Origin: Streptomyces sp. SS1-1
Lineage (GTDB): Bacteria; Actinomycetota; Actinomycetes; Streptomycetales; Streptomycetaceae
DNA: 64,000 nucleotides
Direction of reading: 5' to 3'
Assembly: GCF_008973465.1 (NCBI RefSeq)
Contig: NZ_WBXN01000004.1
Location: 3,326,501 to 3,390,500 of the forward strand
The translations under genes were made by a program, and so were the position numbers. Position 1 is the stretch's first letter. Every line of letters begins with the position of its first letter. The notes under the pieces are model-generated. The model saw only the letters and a list, made by a program, of their open reading frames with translations, made no database searches and was not told where the DNA came from. Of this stretch, positions 40,589 to 50,355 are shown in pieces.

Positions 40589-41368
40589 ATGAGTTCTCTG
40601 CTGCTCCTGACCAACGCCCTCCAGCCGTCGACGGAGGTGCTCCCCGCACTCGGCCTGCTGCTGCACAACGTGCGGGTGGCCCCCGCCGAGGGCCCCGCCC
40701 TCGTCGACACCCCCGGCGCCGACGTCATCCTCGTCGACGGCCGGCGCGACCTGCCGCAGGTGCGCAGCCTCTGCCAGCTGCTGCGCTCCACCGGCCCCGG
40801 CTGTCCGCTCGTCCTGGTCGTCACCGAGGGCGGCCTCGCCGCCGTGACCGCCGACTGGGGCATCGACGACGTCCTGCTCGACACGGCGGGCCCCGCCGAG
40901 GTCGAGGCCCGGCTGCGGCTCGCCATGGGCCGCCAGCAGATCGTCAACGACGACTCCCCCATGGAGATCCGCAACGGCGACCTCTCCGTGGACGAGGCCA
41001 CCTACAGCGCGAAACTGAAGGGCCGGGTCCTGGACCTCACCTTCAAGGAGTTCGAGCTGCTGAAGTACCTCGCCCAGCACCCGGGCCGCGTCTTCACCCG
41101 CGCCCAGCTCCTCCAGGAGGTCTGGGGCTACGACTACTTCGGCGGCACCCGGACGGTGGACGTGCACGTACGGCGGCTGCGCGCGAAGCTCGGCCCCGAG
41201 CACGAGTCGCTGATCGGCACCGTCCGCAACGTCGGTTATCGATTCGTTACCCCGGAGAAGCCGGAGCGCTCCGCCGAGGAGCCGAAGGCCTCGTCCGGGC
41301 GGGCAAAGCCGGTGGATACGGACACCGCGGCCGCCCTGGACGCCACCGAGGTCCGCGCCGACGCCTGA
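40589..41368 (+). CDS. glnR: orphan OmpR-family nitrogen regulator GlnR
   Basis: The start is the ATG at 40589, after GAGGAGG. The atypical receiver (residues 1-120) keeps an Asp at position 50 ([10 protein letters not shown]), and no kinase gene is adjacent, as is usual for GlnR. The C-terminal winged helix reads [20 protein letters not shown] and then [27 protein letters not shown]. GlnR activates glnA, glnII, amtB and other nitrogen genes under limitation. The C-terminal 35 residues are variable and Ala/Glu-rich. Confidence 0.95.
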   Translation: MSSLLLLTNALQPSTEVLPALGLLLHNVRVAPAEGPALVDTPGADVILVDGRRDLPQVRSLCQLLRSTGPGCPLVLVVTEGGLAAVTADWGIDDVLLDTAGPAEVEARLRLAMGRQQIVNDDSPMEIRNGDLSVDEATYSAKLKGRVLDLTFKEFELLKYLAQHPGRVFTRAQLLQEVWGYDYFGGTRTVDVHVRRLRAKLGPEHESLIGTVRNVGYRFVTPEKPERSAEEPKASSGRAKPVDTDTAAALDATEVRADA

Positions 41369-41472
41369 CGGCCCCCCGGGCGGGGCGCACCGGCGCGGCC
41401 GGGCCCCGTCCGGCATACGGGACGCTCCCGCACGCCCTGCCCAGAGCGGGTCCATCCGCGTAGACTCCGCGC

Positions 41473-42495
41473 GTGGCCAAGGTGACTCGCGATGACGTCG
41501 CACGACTGGCGGGGACATCGACCGCCGTCGTCAGCTATGTCATCAACAACGGACCCCGGCCGGTCGCCCCGGCCACCCGCGAGCGTGTGCTCGCCGCGAT
41601 CAAGGAGCTGGGCTACCGGCCCGACCGGGTCGCCCAGGCCATGGCCTCGCGGCGCACGGACCTCATAGGCCTGATCGTGCCGGACGCCCGCCAGCCCTTC
41701 TTCGGGGAGATGGCGCACGCGGTCGAGTGGGCCGCCGCCGAGCGCGGCAAGATGGTCCTCGTCGGCAACTCCGACTACGTCGGCGAGCGCGAGGTGCACT
41801 ATCTGCGGGCGTTCCTCGGGATGCGCGTCTCCGGGCTCATCCTCGTCTCGCACGCCCTGAACGACCTGGCCGCCGCCGAGATCGAGGCGTGGGACGCCCG
41901 GGTCGTGCTGCTGCACGAGCGGCCCGAGGCCATCGACGACGTCGCCGTCGTCACCGACGACCTGGGCGGCGCCCAGCTCGCCGTACGCCATCTGCTGGAG
42001 CACGGATACCCGTACGTCGCCTGCATGGGCGGCACCGCGGAGACCCCGGCGGTCGGCGACCCCGTGTCCGACCACGTCGAGGGCTGGAAGCGGGCCATGG
42101 CGGAGGCCGGGCTGCCCACCGAGGGACGGCTGTTCGAGGCGCCGTACAACCGCTACGACGCCTACCGCATAGCGCTGGACATCCTGTCTGGGCCGCGGCG
42201 GCCCCCCGCGATCTTCTGCTCCACCGACGACCAGGCCATCGGCGTGCTGCGCGCGGCGCGCGAGCTGCGCATCGACGTCCCCGGAGAGCTGGCCGTCGCC
42301 GGCTTCGACGACATCAAGGAGGCGGCGCTGGCGGACCCGCCGCTGACGACGGTCGCCTCCGACCGCTCGGCCATGGCGCGCGCCGCCGTCGACCTCGTCC
42401 TCGACGACGGGGTGCGGGTCGCGGGATCGCGCCGGGAGCGGCTGAAGGTGTTCCCGTCCCGGCTCGTCCAGCGCCAGTCCTGCGGCTGCGCCTGA
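41473..42495 (+). CDS. LacI family regulator, 340 aa
   Basis: The helix-turn-helix and hinge are visible at residues 1-60: [22 protein letters not shown] and [19 protein letters not shown]. The periplasmic-binding-like core follows, with [23 protein letters not shown] and [21 protein letters not shown]. It ends in an unusual CGCA tail. The GTG start is six nt after TAGACT, suggesting a leaderless transcript. No sugar genes are adjacent, so the ligand is unknown. Confidence 0.92.
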   Translation: MAKVTRDDVARLAGTSTAVVSYVINNGPRPVAPATRERVLAAIKELGYRPDRVAQAMASRRTDLIGLIVPDARQPFFGEMAHAVEWAAAERGKMVLVGNSDYVGEREVHYLRAFLGMRVSGLILVSHALNDLAAAEIEAWDARVVLLHERPEAIDDVAVVTDDLGGAQLAVRHLLEHGYPYVACMGGTAETPAVGDPVSDHVEGWKRAMAEAGLPTEGRLFEAPYNRYDAYRIALDILSGPRRPPAIFCSTDDQAIGVLRAARELRIDVPGELAVAGFDDIKEAALADPPLTTVASDRSAMARAAVDLVLDDGVRVAGSRRERLKVFPSRLVQRQSCGCA

Positions 42496-42543
42496 CCGTC
42501 CCCGGCCGTCCTTATATCGGGCATACGGTCTTCTGCCGGGCTT

Positions 42544-42570
42544 CTCAGCCCGCCCTCAGGAAGCTCTCAT
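42544..42570 (+). promoter_or_regulatory. three 11-bp-phased CTCA repeats upstream of htrA
   Basis: CTCAG at 42544, CTCAG at 42555 and CTCAT at 42566 are spaced exactly 11 nt, 24 nt before the protease start. This phasing is typical for OmpR-family response regulators, and one is encoded just downstream. Confidence 0.5.
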
Positions 42571-42593
42571 CCTCGGGCGCCACGCTGATTCGT

Positions 42594-43649
42594 ATGACCG
42601 AGAGCTACCGCCGCAGCGGCGACGACGACCCGTACCAGGGCGCCCAGCAGCACGCCTCCTCCCCCGTGAACCCGGAGTGGCCGCCCCCGCCGGCCCACCC
42701 GGCCGGTCACCCCGTGGGCGGGACGGCGCCCACCGCTCTCCTCTCCGAGCCGGCGGCCCAGCCGGCGGCCGGGCGGCGCCGCGGGCGCGGCCGCCCCGTC
42801 GCCCTCCTCGCCGCCGTGGCGATCGTCGCCGCGGCGATCGGCGGCGGCACCGCCTACGGCATCCAGGAGCTCACCCACGGCGACACCGCGGCCACCGCGG
42901 CGCCCGCCGGGACCACCGTCGTCCCCTCCAGCCAGAAGGGCACGGTCGCCGGGGTCGCCAAGGCGGTCAGCCCGAGCATCGTGGAGATCAAGGCGCAGTC
43001 GAACGCCGGCACCTCCACCGGCTCCGGCGTGATCATCACGAGCGACGGCGAGATCGTCACCAACAACCACGTCGTCTCCGGCGCCTCCCAGGTCACCGTC
43101 CGCACGAGCGACGGCAAGCAGCACACCGCCGACGTCGTCGGCACCGACAGCGGCAAGGACCTCGCGCTGATCAAGGTGAAGGGCGCGTCCGGGCTGACGG
43201 CGGCCACCCTCGGCGACTCCGGCAAGGTGCAGGTCGGCGACCAGGTCGTGGCGATCGGCTCGCCCGAGGGCCTGACCGGCACGGTCACCAGCGGCATCGT
43301 CTCCGCGCTCGACCGCGACGTCACGGTCTCCACGGACGAGGGGCAGCGACAGCAGCAGCCGGACGGCGGCTGGCCGTTCGAGTTCGGCGGGCGGCAGTTC
43401 AACGGCGACACCGGGTCCTCGACGACGACGTACAAGGCGATCCAGACGGACGCCTCCCTGAACCCCGGCAACTCCGGGGGCGCGCTCATCGACATGAACG
43501 GGAACATCATCGGCATCAACTCCGCGATGTACTCGGCCGCGGGATCGTCGGGCTCCTCCGACGCCGGCAGCGTCGGACTGGGCTTCGCCATCCCCGTGAA
43601 CACGGTCAAGGCCGATCTGGCGAAGCTGCGGGCGGGAGCACAGAGCTGA
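42594..43649 (+). CDS. HtrA/DegP-type trypsin-like serine protease, 351 aa
   Basis: The start is the ATG at 42594 (MTESYRRSGD). A Pro-rich cytoplasmic segment is followed by one transmembrane anchor (PVALLAAVAIVAAAIGGGTAYGI) and the extracytoplasmic protease domain. The triad is complete: His in VTNNHVV, Asp in GKDLALIKV and Ser in NPGNSGGALID. No PDZ domain follows. In S. lividans and S. coelicolor the homologous protease (SCO4157) belongs to the CssRS secretion-stress regulon (from memory). The two-component genes directly follow. Confidence 0.92.
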   Translation: MTESYRRSGDDDPYQGAQQHASSPVNPEWPPPPAHPAGHPVGGTAPTALLSEPAAQPAAGRRRGRGRPVALLAAVAIVAAAIGGGTAYGIQELTHGDTAATAAPAGTTVVPSSQKGTVAGVAKAVSPSIVEIKAQSNAGTSTGSGVIITSDGEIVTNNHVVSGASQVTVRTSDGKQHTADVVGTDSGKDLALIKVKGASGLTAATLGDSGKVQVGDQVVAIGSPEGLTGTVTSGIVSALDRDVTVSTDEGQRQQQPDGGWPFEFGGRQFNGDTGSSTTTYKAIQTDASLNPGNSGGALIDMNGNIIGINSAMYSAAGSSGSSDAGSVGLGFAIPVNTVKADLAKLRAGAQS

Positions 43650-43757
43650 GAAGGCCGTGAACCGTGCGAGGCTGAAGAGGTCCAGCCCCAGGCCGTGTCC
43701 GCCCTGGGACGCCCGCACACCCGTCCCCGTCCCGTCGCACCCGAGGAACCCGAGCCG

Positions 43758-44492
43758 ATGAGCCCCGCCGACGCCGACCGTGACCCGCAGCGCATCCTGA
43801 TCGTCGACGACGAGCCGGCGGTGCGCGAGGCCCTCCAGCGCAGTCTCGCCTTCGAGGGCTACGCCACCGAGGTCGCGGTCGACGGCGCGGACGCCCTGGA
43901 GAAGGCGGCCGCCTACCAGCCCGACCTGGTCGTCCTCGACATCCAGATGCCCCGGATGGACGGCCTGACCGCCGCCCGCCGGGTCCGCGCCGCCGGTGAC
44001 ACCACACCGATCCTGATGCTCACCGCCCGCGACACCGTCGGCGACCGCGTCACCGGCCTGGACGCCGGAGCGGACGACTACCTTGTCAAGCCGTTCGAAC
44101 TGGACGAGCTGTTCGCCCGGGTCCGCGCGCTGCTGCGGCGCAGCTCGTACGCGGCGGCCGGCGCGGGCCGGGCGGACGACGACGAGGTGCTGACCTTCGC
44201 CGACCTGCGGATGAACCTCGCGACCCGGGAGGTCTCCCGGGGCGGGCGGCCCGTGGAGCTGACCCGCACGGAGTTCACACTGCTGGAGATGTTCCTGGCG
44301 CACCCCCGGCAGGTCCTGACCCGCGAGCAGATCCTGAAGGCCGTCTGGGGCTTCGACTTCGAGCCCTCGTCCAACTCCCTCGACGTCTACGTCATGTACC
44401 TGCGCCGCAAGACGGAGGCGGGCGGCGAGCCGCGGCTCGTGCACACCGTCCGGGGCGTCGGGTACGTGCTGCGTCAGGGCGGCGCCGAGTGA
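43758..44492 (+). CDS. cssR: OmpR-family response regulator, CssR-like
   Basis: The start is the ATG at 43758. The receiver is complete: LIVDDEP, phospho-acceptor [17 protein letters not shown] and LVKPF. The C-terminal winged helix reads [21 protein letters not shown] and [27 protein letters not shown]. By position and neighbours it corresponds to the secretion-stress regulator CssR (SCO4156, from memory). It overlaps the kinase start by 4 nt. Confidence 0.87.
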   Translation: MSPADADRDPQRILIVDDEPAVREALQRSLAFEGYATEVAVDGADALEKAAAYQPDLVVLDIQMPRMDGLTAARRVRAAGDTTPILMLTARDTVGDRVTGLDAGADDYLVKPFELDELFARVRALLRRSSYAAAGAGRADDDEVLTFADLRMNLATREVSRGGRPVELTRTEFTLLEMFLAHPRQVLTREQILKAVWGFDFEPSSNSLDVYVMYLRRKTEAGGEPRLVHTVRGVGYVLRQGGAE

Positions 44493-45934
44493 GCAGAGCA
44501 CTGCGCCGCCTCCGTACGCTGCCGATCCGCACCCGGCTGTCGCTGCTGGTCGCGGCGGCGGTGGCGTTCGCGGTGGCGGCGGTGTCGGTGACGTGCTGGT
44601 TCCTGGTGCAGGGGAAGCTGTACGAGCAGCTGAACGACGACCTGCGCCAGGCGGTGCGCACGAAGCCGGGGCAGTGGGTCGAGCTGCAGCGCGCGCTCAC
44701 CGACTGCACGACGTCCCCGCAGGACCCGGGGCCCTTCCGGAACCTGTACACCCAGATCGTCAAGGCCGACGGGACGCCCTGCGTCACGGCCGACTCGATC
44801 GGCGCGATCAAGGTCACCCCGTCCGACAAGGACGTGATCAGGGACGGGGCGACCAGCAAGGGAGTCATCCACAACAGCACGGCCGAGGACGGCACGCCGG
44901 TCCGGGTCATCACGGTGCCGCAGCTGGCGCAGGACGCCGGCACCGGACGGCAGTCCTACGTGGCCATCAGCATCGCCGTGTCCCTGGAGGGCACCCGTGC
45001 CACCCTCAGCGACCTCGCCCTGATCCTCCTCCTCGTCTCCGGTGTCGGAGTCGTCGGCGCCGGGGCGGCGGGGCTCGCGGTCGCGCGGGCCGGGCTGCGG
45101 CCCGTCGACAAGCTCACCGAGGCCGTCGAGCACGTGGCCCGCACCGAGGACCTGAGCATCCGCATCCCCGTGGAGGACGACGCCGAGGACGAGATCGCCC
45201 GGCTCTCCCGGTCCTTCAACTCCATGACGTCCTCGCTGGCCAGCTCCCACGAGCTGCAGCAGCAGCTCATCGCCGACGCCGGGCACGAACTGCGCACGCC
45301 CCTCACCTCGCTGCGCACCAACATCGAGCTGCTCACCCGCAGCGAGGAGACCGGCCGGCCGCTCCCCGAGGCCGACCGCAAGGCCCTGCTCGCCTCGGTG
45401 AAGGCGCAGATGACCGAACTGGCCGCCCTGATCGGCGACCTCCAGGAGCTGTCCCGGCCGCAGGGCCAGCGCGGCGAGCGGGTCCAGGTGGTCTCCCTGA
45501 CGGACACCGTGGAGGCCGCGCTGCGCCGGGTGCGGCTGCGCGGCCCGGAACTGACCATCGAGGCCGACCTGCGCCCCTGGTACGTCCGCGCGGAACCGGC
45601 GGCGCTGGAGCGCGCGGTCGTCAACATCCTCGACAACGCCGTGAAGTTCAGCCCCGCCGACGGCACGATCGAGGTGGCGCTGGCCGACGGCGTCCTCACG
45701 GTCCGCGACCACGGCCCGGGCATCGCCGCCGACGAACTGCCGTACGTCTTCGACCGCTTCTGGCGCTCCCCGAGCGCGCGGGCGCTGCCCGGTTCGGGGC
45801 TGGGCCTGTCCATCGTGGCCCGCACGGTCGAGCAGTCCGGCGGCCAGGTCGCGCTGACCCGCGCCGAGGACGGCGGGACGGTCGCGACCGTACGGCTGCC
45901 GGGGGCGCCGACGCCGCCGCCCGGGACGCCGTAG
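44489..45934 (+). CDS. cssS: sensor histidine kinase, CssS-like, 481 aa
   Basis: TM1 is at about residues 18-40, followed by an extracytoplasmic sensor of about 130 residues, TM2 at about 175-199 ([24 protein letters not shown]), HAMP at about 200-250 and phospho-acceptor His266 ([13 protein letters not shown]). The ATPase domain has [20 protein letters not shown] and GSGLGLSIV. The sensor domain has Cys residues at about 72 and 98 that could be redox-active. The GTG start overlaps the cssR stop. Confidence 0.9.
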   Translation: MSRALRRLRTLPIRTRLSLLVAAAVAFAVAAVSVTCWFLVQGKLYEQLNDDLRQAVRTKPGQWVELQRALTDCTTSPQDPGPFRNLYTQIVKADGTPCVTADSIGAIKVTPSDKDVIRDGATSKGVIHNSTAEDGTPVRVITVPQLAQDAGTGRQSYVAISIAVSLEGTRATLSDLALILLLVSGVGVVGAGAAGLAVARAGLRPVDKLTEAVEHVARTEDLSIRIPVEDDAEDEIARLSRSFNSMTSSLASSHELQQQLIADAGHELRTPLTSLRTNIELLTRSEETGRPLPEADRKALLASVKAQMTELAALIGDLQELSRPQGQRGERVQVVSLTDTVEAALRRVRLRGPELTIEADLRPWYVRAEPAALERAVVNILDNAVKFSPADGTIEVALADGVLTVRDHGPGIAADELPYVFDRFWRSPSARALPGSGLGLSIVARTVEQSGGQVALTRAEDGGTVATVRLPGAPTPPPGTP

Positions 45935-45944
45935 CCGGAAGGGG

Positions 45945-46976
45945 TCAGCGGGGGCCGGCCGCGCGGCGCATGACCTCGGCGGCCAGATGGACCGCCGCGT
46001 CGCGGGTGGCGCCGGCCAGCAGGTCGGTGCGGATCGGGCCGCCCTGCGCGAGGTGCCGGTCGTAGGGGAGCAGGACGACGGGGACGCCGGGCTCGCGCAG
46101 ATGGGCGACGGCCGTGCGTTCGTCGAGGGTGGCGTCCGGGGTGGCCGCGCTGAGGGCCACGACCGTGGTGTGCAGCGCGGAGTGCGGGAGCTGGGCGAGC
46201 CAGTCCAGCACCTGGCGGGTGCCGTGGATGCCCTCGGCGGTCATCGGGGCGACCACGACCCGGGCGTGCGCGGTGTCCATCGCCGTCCGCGCCACCTCGC
46301 CGGGCAGCGTCTCGCTGTCCACGACGGTGACCGCGAAGTAGCGGCGCAGGGCGAGGGTCACGGTCCGGTAGGTCCGTACGTCCAGCGGGGCGCCGACCCG
46401 GCCCTGGCTCGCGGGCAGCAGCCAGCCGCCGTCCTGGACGGGCACCAGATAGCCGGTGAGGTCGGTGAGCCCCATCGACGGGGTCAGGATCGAGGCCAGG
46501 TCGGCGCAGGTCCAGCGGACGGTCTTGGCGCCCATGCGCATCGGGAGCGTGCCGAGGGCGGCGTCGGCCTCCAGGGTGAGGACGGGGTCGTGCCGGTAGT
46601 GGTTGAAGGTGCGCCCGAGGAGCGCGGCGACCGTGGACTTGCCGACGCCGCCGCGGATGGAGGTGACGGCGACGACCCGCCCGGTGGTGACGGGCTGCTG
46701 CACCTCGCGGGCGAGCCGCGTCTGCTCGGTGACCTCCTGCGCGGCGGAGGCGGTCAGCCTGCGCAGCGAGGCGCCGGCGCGGCGGGCGGCCGAGTCGCCG
46801 TGCTGCGGGCGGCCGAGGGCGACGGCGAGGCGGGGGTCGACGGTCGGCACGGACTCGGGCGTCCCACGGCCGTGGTCGGGCACGAAGGTCCCCCGGGGGA
46901 CCTGGGGCGGGGGTGCCTGCCCGGCGTCCGGTACGGGCCCGAGCGGGCCGCGGTGTGCGTCCTGAGTCCCCGTCAC
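45945..46976 (-). CDS. MinD/ParA-like ATPase, 343 aa
   Basis: The start is the GTG at 46974-46976. The first 100 residues are Pro/Arg-rich. The deviant Walker A reads VTSIRGGVGKSTVAALLGRTF (signature lysines of the MinD/ParA class), then VDSETLP and VVVAPMTAEG follow. The pairing with the EccD-like membrane protein 14 nt upstream resembles type VII secretion loci, where EspI-type ATPases with disordered N-termini occur. No EsxA/B, EccC or MycP gene is nearby. Confidence 0.8.
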   Translation of the reverse strand: MTGTQDAHRGPLGPVPDAGQAPPPQVPRGTFVPDHGRGTPESVPTVDPRLAVALGRPQHGDSAARRAGASLRRLTASAAQEVTEQTRLAREVQQPVTTGRVVAVTSIRGGVGKSTVAALLGRTFNHYRHDPVLTLEADAALGTLPMRMGAKTVRWTCADLASILTPSMGLTDLTGYLVPVQDGGWLLPASQGRVGAPLDVRTYRTVTLALRRYFAVTVVDSETLPGEVARTAMDTAHARVVVAPMTAEGIHGTRQVLDWLAQLPHSALHTTVVALSAATPDATLDERTAVAHLREPGVPVVLLPYDRHLAQGGPIRTDLLAGATRDAAVHLAAEVMRRAAGPR

Positions 46977-46990
46977 GCTGTCACCCTGCC

Positions 46991-48082
46991 CTACGCGAAG
47001 CCGCCGGACACCACGACCGCCGCCGGGACCAGGGCGAGCACGGCCCACGGCTCCAGGAGGTCGGCGGCCCGGCGCAGCCGTGCGCGCGGCGTCTCCGACG
47101 GGTGCACGGTCAACTGCAGCACCGCGAGCAGGGCGAGGACGACGATCCCGGGCTCCCCCCACAGGGCGGCGAGCCGCACCACGACGACGGCGGCGGCCAG
47201 CAGCAGCGCCCCGGCCTCGACGGTGAGGGGGAACGCGCGGGCGCGCAGCACGAGGACGACGGCCAGCAGGACGGCGAGCGTGACCGTCCCCGCCGTGGCG
47301 GTGCGCAGCAGGAACACGCCCGAGACGGCGGCGGCCAGGGCGAGCACCACGGTCGCCGGGGCGAGCGCGCGGTGGGTGACGGCGAGGGCGGTGCCGGCGT
47401 CGTGCCGGCTGACGGAGACACCCGCGGAGCGCCGGTCGTCGAGGGCGGTGAGGCCGGACGCCGTCAGGGCGAGCCGCGGGAGCACGCCGAGGGCGAGTCC
47501 GGCGGCCACCGCCGGGAGGGCGGCGGCCCGGCTCTGCCGTACGGCTGTGTCCGCGCCGCCCTGGAACAGGACGGCCGCCTCGCCCAGCACGAGACAGCCG
47601 AGGACGGCGGCGGCGCCGGTCAGCGCGGGACGCCCGAGGGGGGTGCACCAGCCGGCGAGGGCGAGCGCGGCCGCCACGGCTCCGGCGAGACCGGCGGCGC
47701 GCAGCGGACCCGGCCAGCCGTGGGCGCCGGCCGAGGCCCACACGCCGACGACGGCCAGGGCGGCGGCCAGCGCGAGCAGGGTGACGGCGGTCGTGGAGCG
47801 CCGGGCCCGCCCGGCGAGGACACCGGCCCCGGCGGCGGCCGGGGCGACGACGAGCAGGGCGGCGCCGACGGTGGCCGGGTCGAGGCGGTGGAGGGCGAGG
47901 ACGGCGGCGGCCGACGCCCAGAGCACGGCGGCGGTGGCGCCGGCGGCGCGTCGTGTGGCGGGCCGCCATCGCCAGGCCCGCGTCCCGAGGTCGTCGGCGG
48001 ACGCGTCGATGGCGTCGTGCCCGGCGGGGCCGCGGGGAAGGACCTCCGGCGCCGGCGTGCGCGCGGACCCCGTGGTTGTCAC
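46991..48082 (-). CDS. EccD-like polytopic membrane protein, 363 aa
   Basis: The start is the GTG at 48080-48082, seven nt after TAGGTT, pointing to a leaderless transcript. About ten or eleven hydrophobic helices begin near residue 45. A central hydrophilic loop reads LTALDDRRSAGVSVSRHDAGT, followed by more helices with VLRARAFPLTVEAG, which resembles the EccD/Snm4 type VII channel subunit. The usual N-terminal ubiquitin-like domain is absent. It is probably in an operon with the MinD-like gene. Homology should be tested by profile search. Confidence 0.6.
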   Translation of the reverse strand: MTTTGSARTPAPEVLPRGPAGHDAIDASADDLGTRAWRWRPATRRAAGATAAVLWASAAAVLALHRLDPATVGAALLVVAPAAAGAGVLAGRARRSTTAVTLLALAAALAVVGVWASAGAHGWPGPLRAAGLAGAVAAALALAGWCTPLGRPALTGAAAVLGCLVLGEAAVLFQGGADTAVRQSRAAALPAVAAGLALGVLPRLALTASGLTALDDRRSAGVSVSRHDAGTALAVTHRALAPATVVLALAAAVSGVFLLRTATAGTVTLAVLLAVVLVLRARAFPLTVEAGALLLAAAVVVVRLAALWGEPGIVVLALLAVLQLTVHPSETPRARLRRAADLLEPWAVLALVPAAVVVSGGFA

Positions 48083-48389
48083 GCGCCCGAACCTACCACC
48101 GGCCCACGCGGCCGGATGGAGAGGGAGTGAGGGAACCGGGCCGGTCCGTGAAAGGTCCGCCCGGCGCCCGTGACCTGGGGTGTTCCGGGCCGTCGACCCG
48201 GGCCCAGGTCCGGGCCCGTGCCCTCCGGGCGGACGGATGCCGGAGGGTGATGCGCCGTCATGGGGCGGGGGGAGCGCATCGGTTCGACCGACCACGCGCG
48301 CTCCCCCACCCGCGACCGCCACCGCCACCGCCACCGGGGGTTCGCGATCTGGTTCACGCCTCTCCCCCGGCGCGGTGACGATGTGCTGG
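48083..48389 (+). other. 307-nt intergenic region with hairpins and a hexanucleotide run
   Basis: No gene is supported. CCCTCCGG (48221-48228) pairs with CCGGAGGG (48240-48247), and CGGGCCC/GGGCCCG form another stem near 48200; either could terminate the convergent-side transcript of the 5'-nucleotidase. An (ACCGCC)3 run occupies 48315-48332. Confidence 0.5.
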
Positions 48390-50210
48390 CTACTGGACGA
48401 CGGTGATGCGGTCGGCCGCCGGGGGCGCGATCGGGCTCGACGGCGTGGAGTTGTCCGTCAGGTACTTCTGCAGCACCGTCAGGTCGTCCGTGCCGACGAG
48501 CGGGTCCGTGCCCTGGCCCAGCGTGGTGAAGCCGTCGCCGCCGCCCGCGAGGAAGTTGTTCATCGCGACGCGGTAGGTGGCGGCCGGGTCGATCGCGGCG
48601 CCGTTCAGCTTGATCGAGTCCGTCACCACACGGTCCGCGCCCGACTTGGTCAGGTCCAGTGTGTAGGTGAGGCCCGCGGAGATCTGCAGGATCTTCGGCG
48701 CGGCCTCGTTGGAGCCGCTGACCTGCTCCTTGAGCACCTGGACGAGCTGGGCGCCGGTGAGGGTCTGCAGGTTCACCGTGTTGGAGAACGGCTGCACCGT
48801 GAAGCCCTCGGCGTAGGTGACCACGCCGTCGCCCTCGGCGCCCGAGGCCGCGTAGGTCAGGGGCGCCCGGATGCCGCCGGGGTTCATCAGCGCCAGGTCC
48901 GTCGCCGGGTCCAGCTCCTTGCCGTACGCGAGCTGGGCGTCGGCGATCAGGTCACCGAGCGGGGACTCGGTGCCGTCCTTGACGATGTCGCCGGAGATGT
49001 AGCCGATCGGGCGGTTGCCGATGGGGGCCGCGAGGGTGTTCCACTTGGAGATCAGCGCGGTCATGTCGGGGGCCTTGGTGACGTCCCGGCTGACCACGTG
49101 GTTCGCGGACTTCACGGACGTACGCGCGATGTCGCCGGTGTGGCGGTCGTACGTCAGCGTGGTGTCGGTGTAGAGGCGGCCGAAGGACGAGGCCGAGGTG
49201 ACCATGCGGGGCTTGCCCGACGGGTCGGGGATCGTGCACACGTACGCGTTGTGCGTGTGGCCGGTGACCAGCGCGTCCACCGACGGCGACACGTTCTTGG
49301 CGATGTCCACGATCGGGCCGGAGATGCCGGAGCCGGCGCTCCCGGAGTCGCAGTCGTAGTTGTACGAGGAGGAGGCCGGGAAGCCGCCCTCGTGGATGAG
49401 GGCCACGATCGACTTCACGCCCTGGCGCTGCAGCTCCTTGGCGTACTTGTTGATCGTCTCGACCTCGTCCTTGAACTTGAGGCCCTTGACGCCCTCGGCG
49501 GAGACGACGCCCGGGGTGTCCTCCAGGGTCACCCCGATGAAGCCGATCTTGACGTCCTTCTTCTTCCACACCCAGTAGGGCTTGAGGATCGGCTTGCCGC
49601 TCTTCTCGTTCAGGACGTTCGCGGCGAGGTACGGGAAGTCGGCGCCCTTGAACTTCTTGTCCGTGTAGCAGCCGTCGGTGGGGTGGCAGCCGCCGTTCTG
49701 CAGGCGGGACAGTTCCTTGGAGCCCTCGTCGAACTCGTGGTTGCCGACGGACGTGACGTCGAGCTTGAGCTTGTTCAGCGCCTCGATGGTGGGCTCGTCG
49801 TGGAACAGGCCCGAGACCAGCGGGGAGGCGCCGACCATGTCGCCGCCGGCCGCGGTGACGGAGAACTGCTTGCCGGCGCGCGCCTGACGCAGATGCGTGG
49901 CCAGGTACTCCACGCCGCCCGCGTCGATGGTCTTCGTGGTGCCGTCGGCCTGGATCTCGGTGACCCGGCCGGAGGAGCCGGACGGCGGCTCCAGGTTGCC
50001 GTGCAGGTCGTTGAAGGACAGCAGCTGCACGTCCTGGTAGCGGCCGGGGTGGTGGCCGTGACCGTGCCCGTGGCCGCCCTTGCCGGCGCCCGGCGAGGCG
50101 GTCGCGGGGAGCGCCGCGGCGAGCGCGCCGACGGTGGCGAGCCCGGCGGCCGTCGCGACCAGTGCGTATGTACGGCGTCTGCGGTGCTGCTGGTGGGATG
50201 TGGCTGACAT
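48390..50210 (-). CDS. secreted 5'-nucleotidase/UshA-like phosphoesterase, 606 aa
   Basis: The start is the ATG at 50208-50210 with GGGGGCGG before it. An N-terminal signal (RRRTYALVATAAGLATVGAL) is followed by a His/Gly-rich linker. The metallophosphoesterase domain has LLSFNDLHGNLEPP, AAGGDMVGAS, VTSVGNHEFDEG and VTGHTHNAYV; the C-terminal nucleotide-binding domain has DLALMNPGGIRAPL and NNFLAGGGDGFTTLGQG. It dephosphorylates extracellular nucleotides, which fits the phosphate theme of the region. Confidence 0.93.
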   Translation of the reverse strand: MSATSHQQHRRRRTYALVATAAGLATVGALAAALPATASPGAGKGGHGHGHGHHPGRYQDVQLLSFNDLHGNLEPPSGSSGRVTEIQADGTTKTIDAGGVEYLATHLRQARAGKQFSVTAAGGDMVGASPLVSGLFHDEPTIEALNKLKLDVTSVGNHEFDEGSKELSRLQNGGCHPTDGCYTDKKFKGADFPYLAANVLNEKSGKPILKPYWVWKKKDVKIGFIGVTLEDTPGVVSAEGVKGLKFKDEVETINKYAKELQRQGVKSIVALIHEGGFPASSSYNYDCDSGSAGSGISGPIVDIAKNVSPSVDALVTGHTHNAYVCTIPDPSGKPRMVTSASSFGRLYTDTTLTYDRHTGDIARTSVKSANHVVSRDVTKAPDMTALISKWNTLAAPIGNRPIGYISGDIVKDGTESPLGDLIADAQLAYGKELDPATDLALMNPGGIRAPLTYAASGAEGDGVVTYAEGFTVQPFSNTVNLQTLTGAQLVQVLKEQVSGSNEAAPKILQISAGLTYTLDLTKSGADRVVTDSIKLNGAAIDPAATYRVAMNNFLAGGGDGFTTLGQGTDPLVGTDDLTVLQKYLTDNSTPSSPIAPPAADRITVVQ

Positions 50211-50355
50211 CCGCCCCCCTGTGGGTCGTGAGTGGCATGGGCCCGTCGGGCGGCAGCCTAAAGTCAACGCGCGTAGCGCGACAGGGGGTTCCGGGTTACA
50301 CCTTGGTTGCTTCTGTGCCGCGACTTTGCCCGGGGCGCCCTTTACCCTCGTACGC

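Noticed and set aside
48315..48332. (ACCGCC) run as a possible CRISPR or regulatory repeat
   Set aside because: Only three short perfect units with no spacers; a simple microsatellite.
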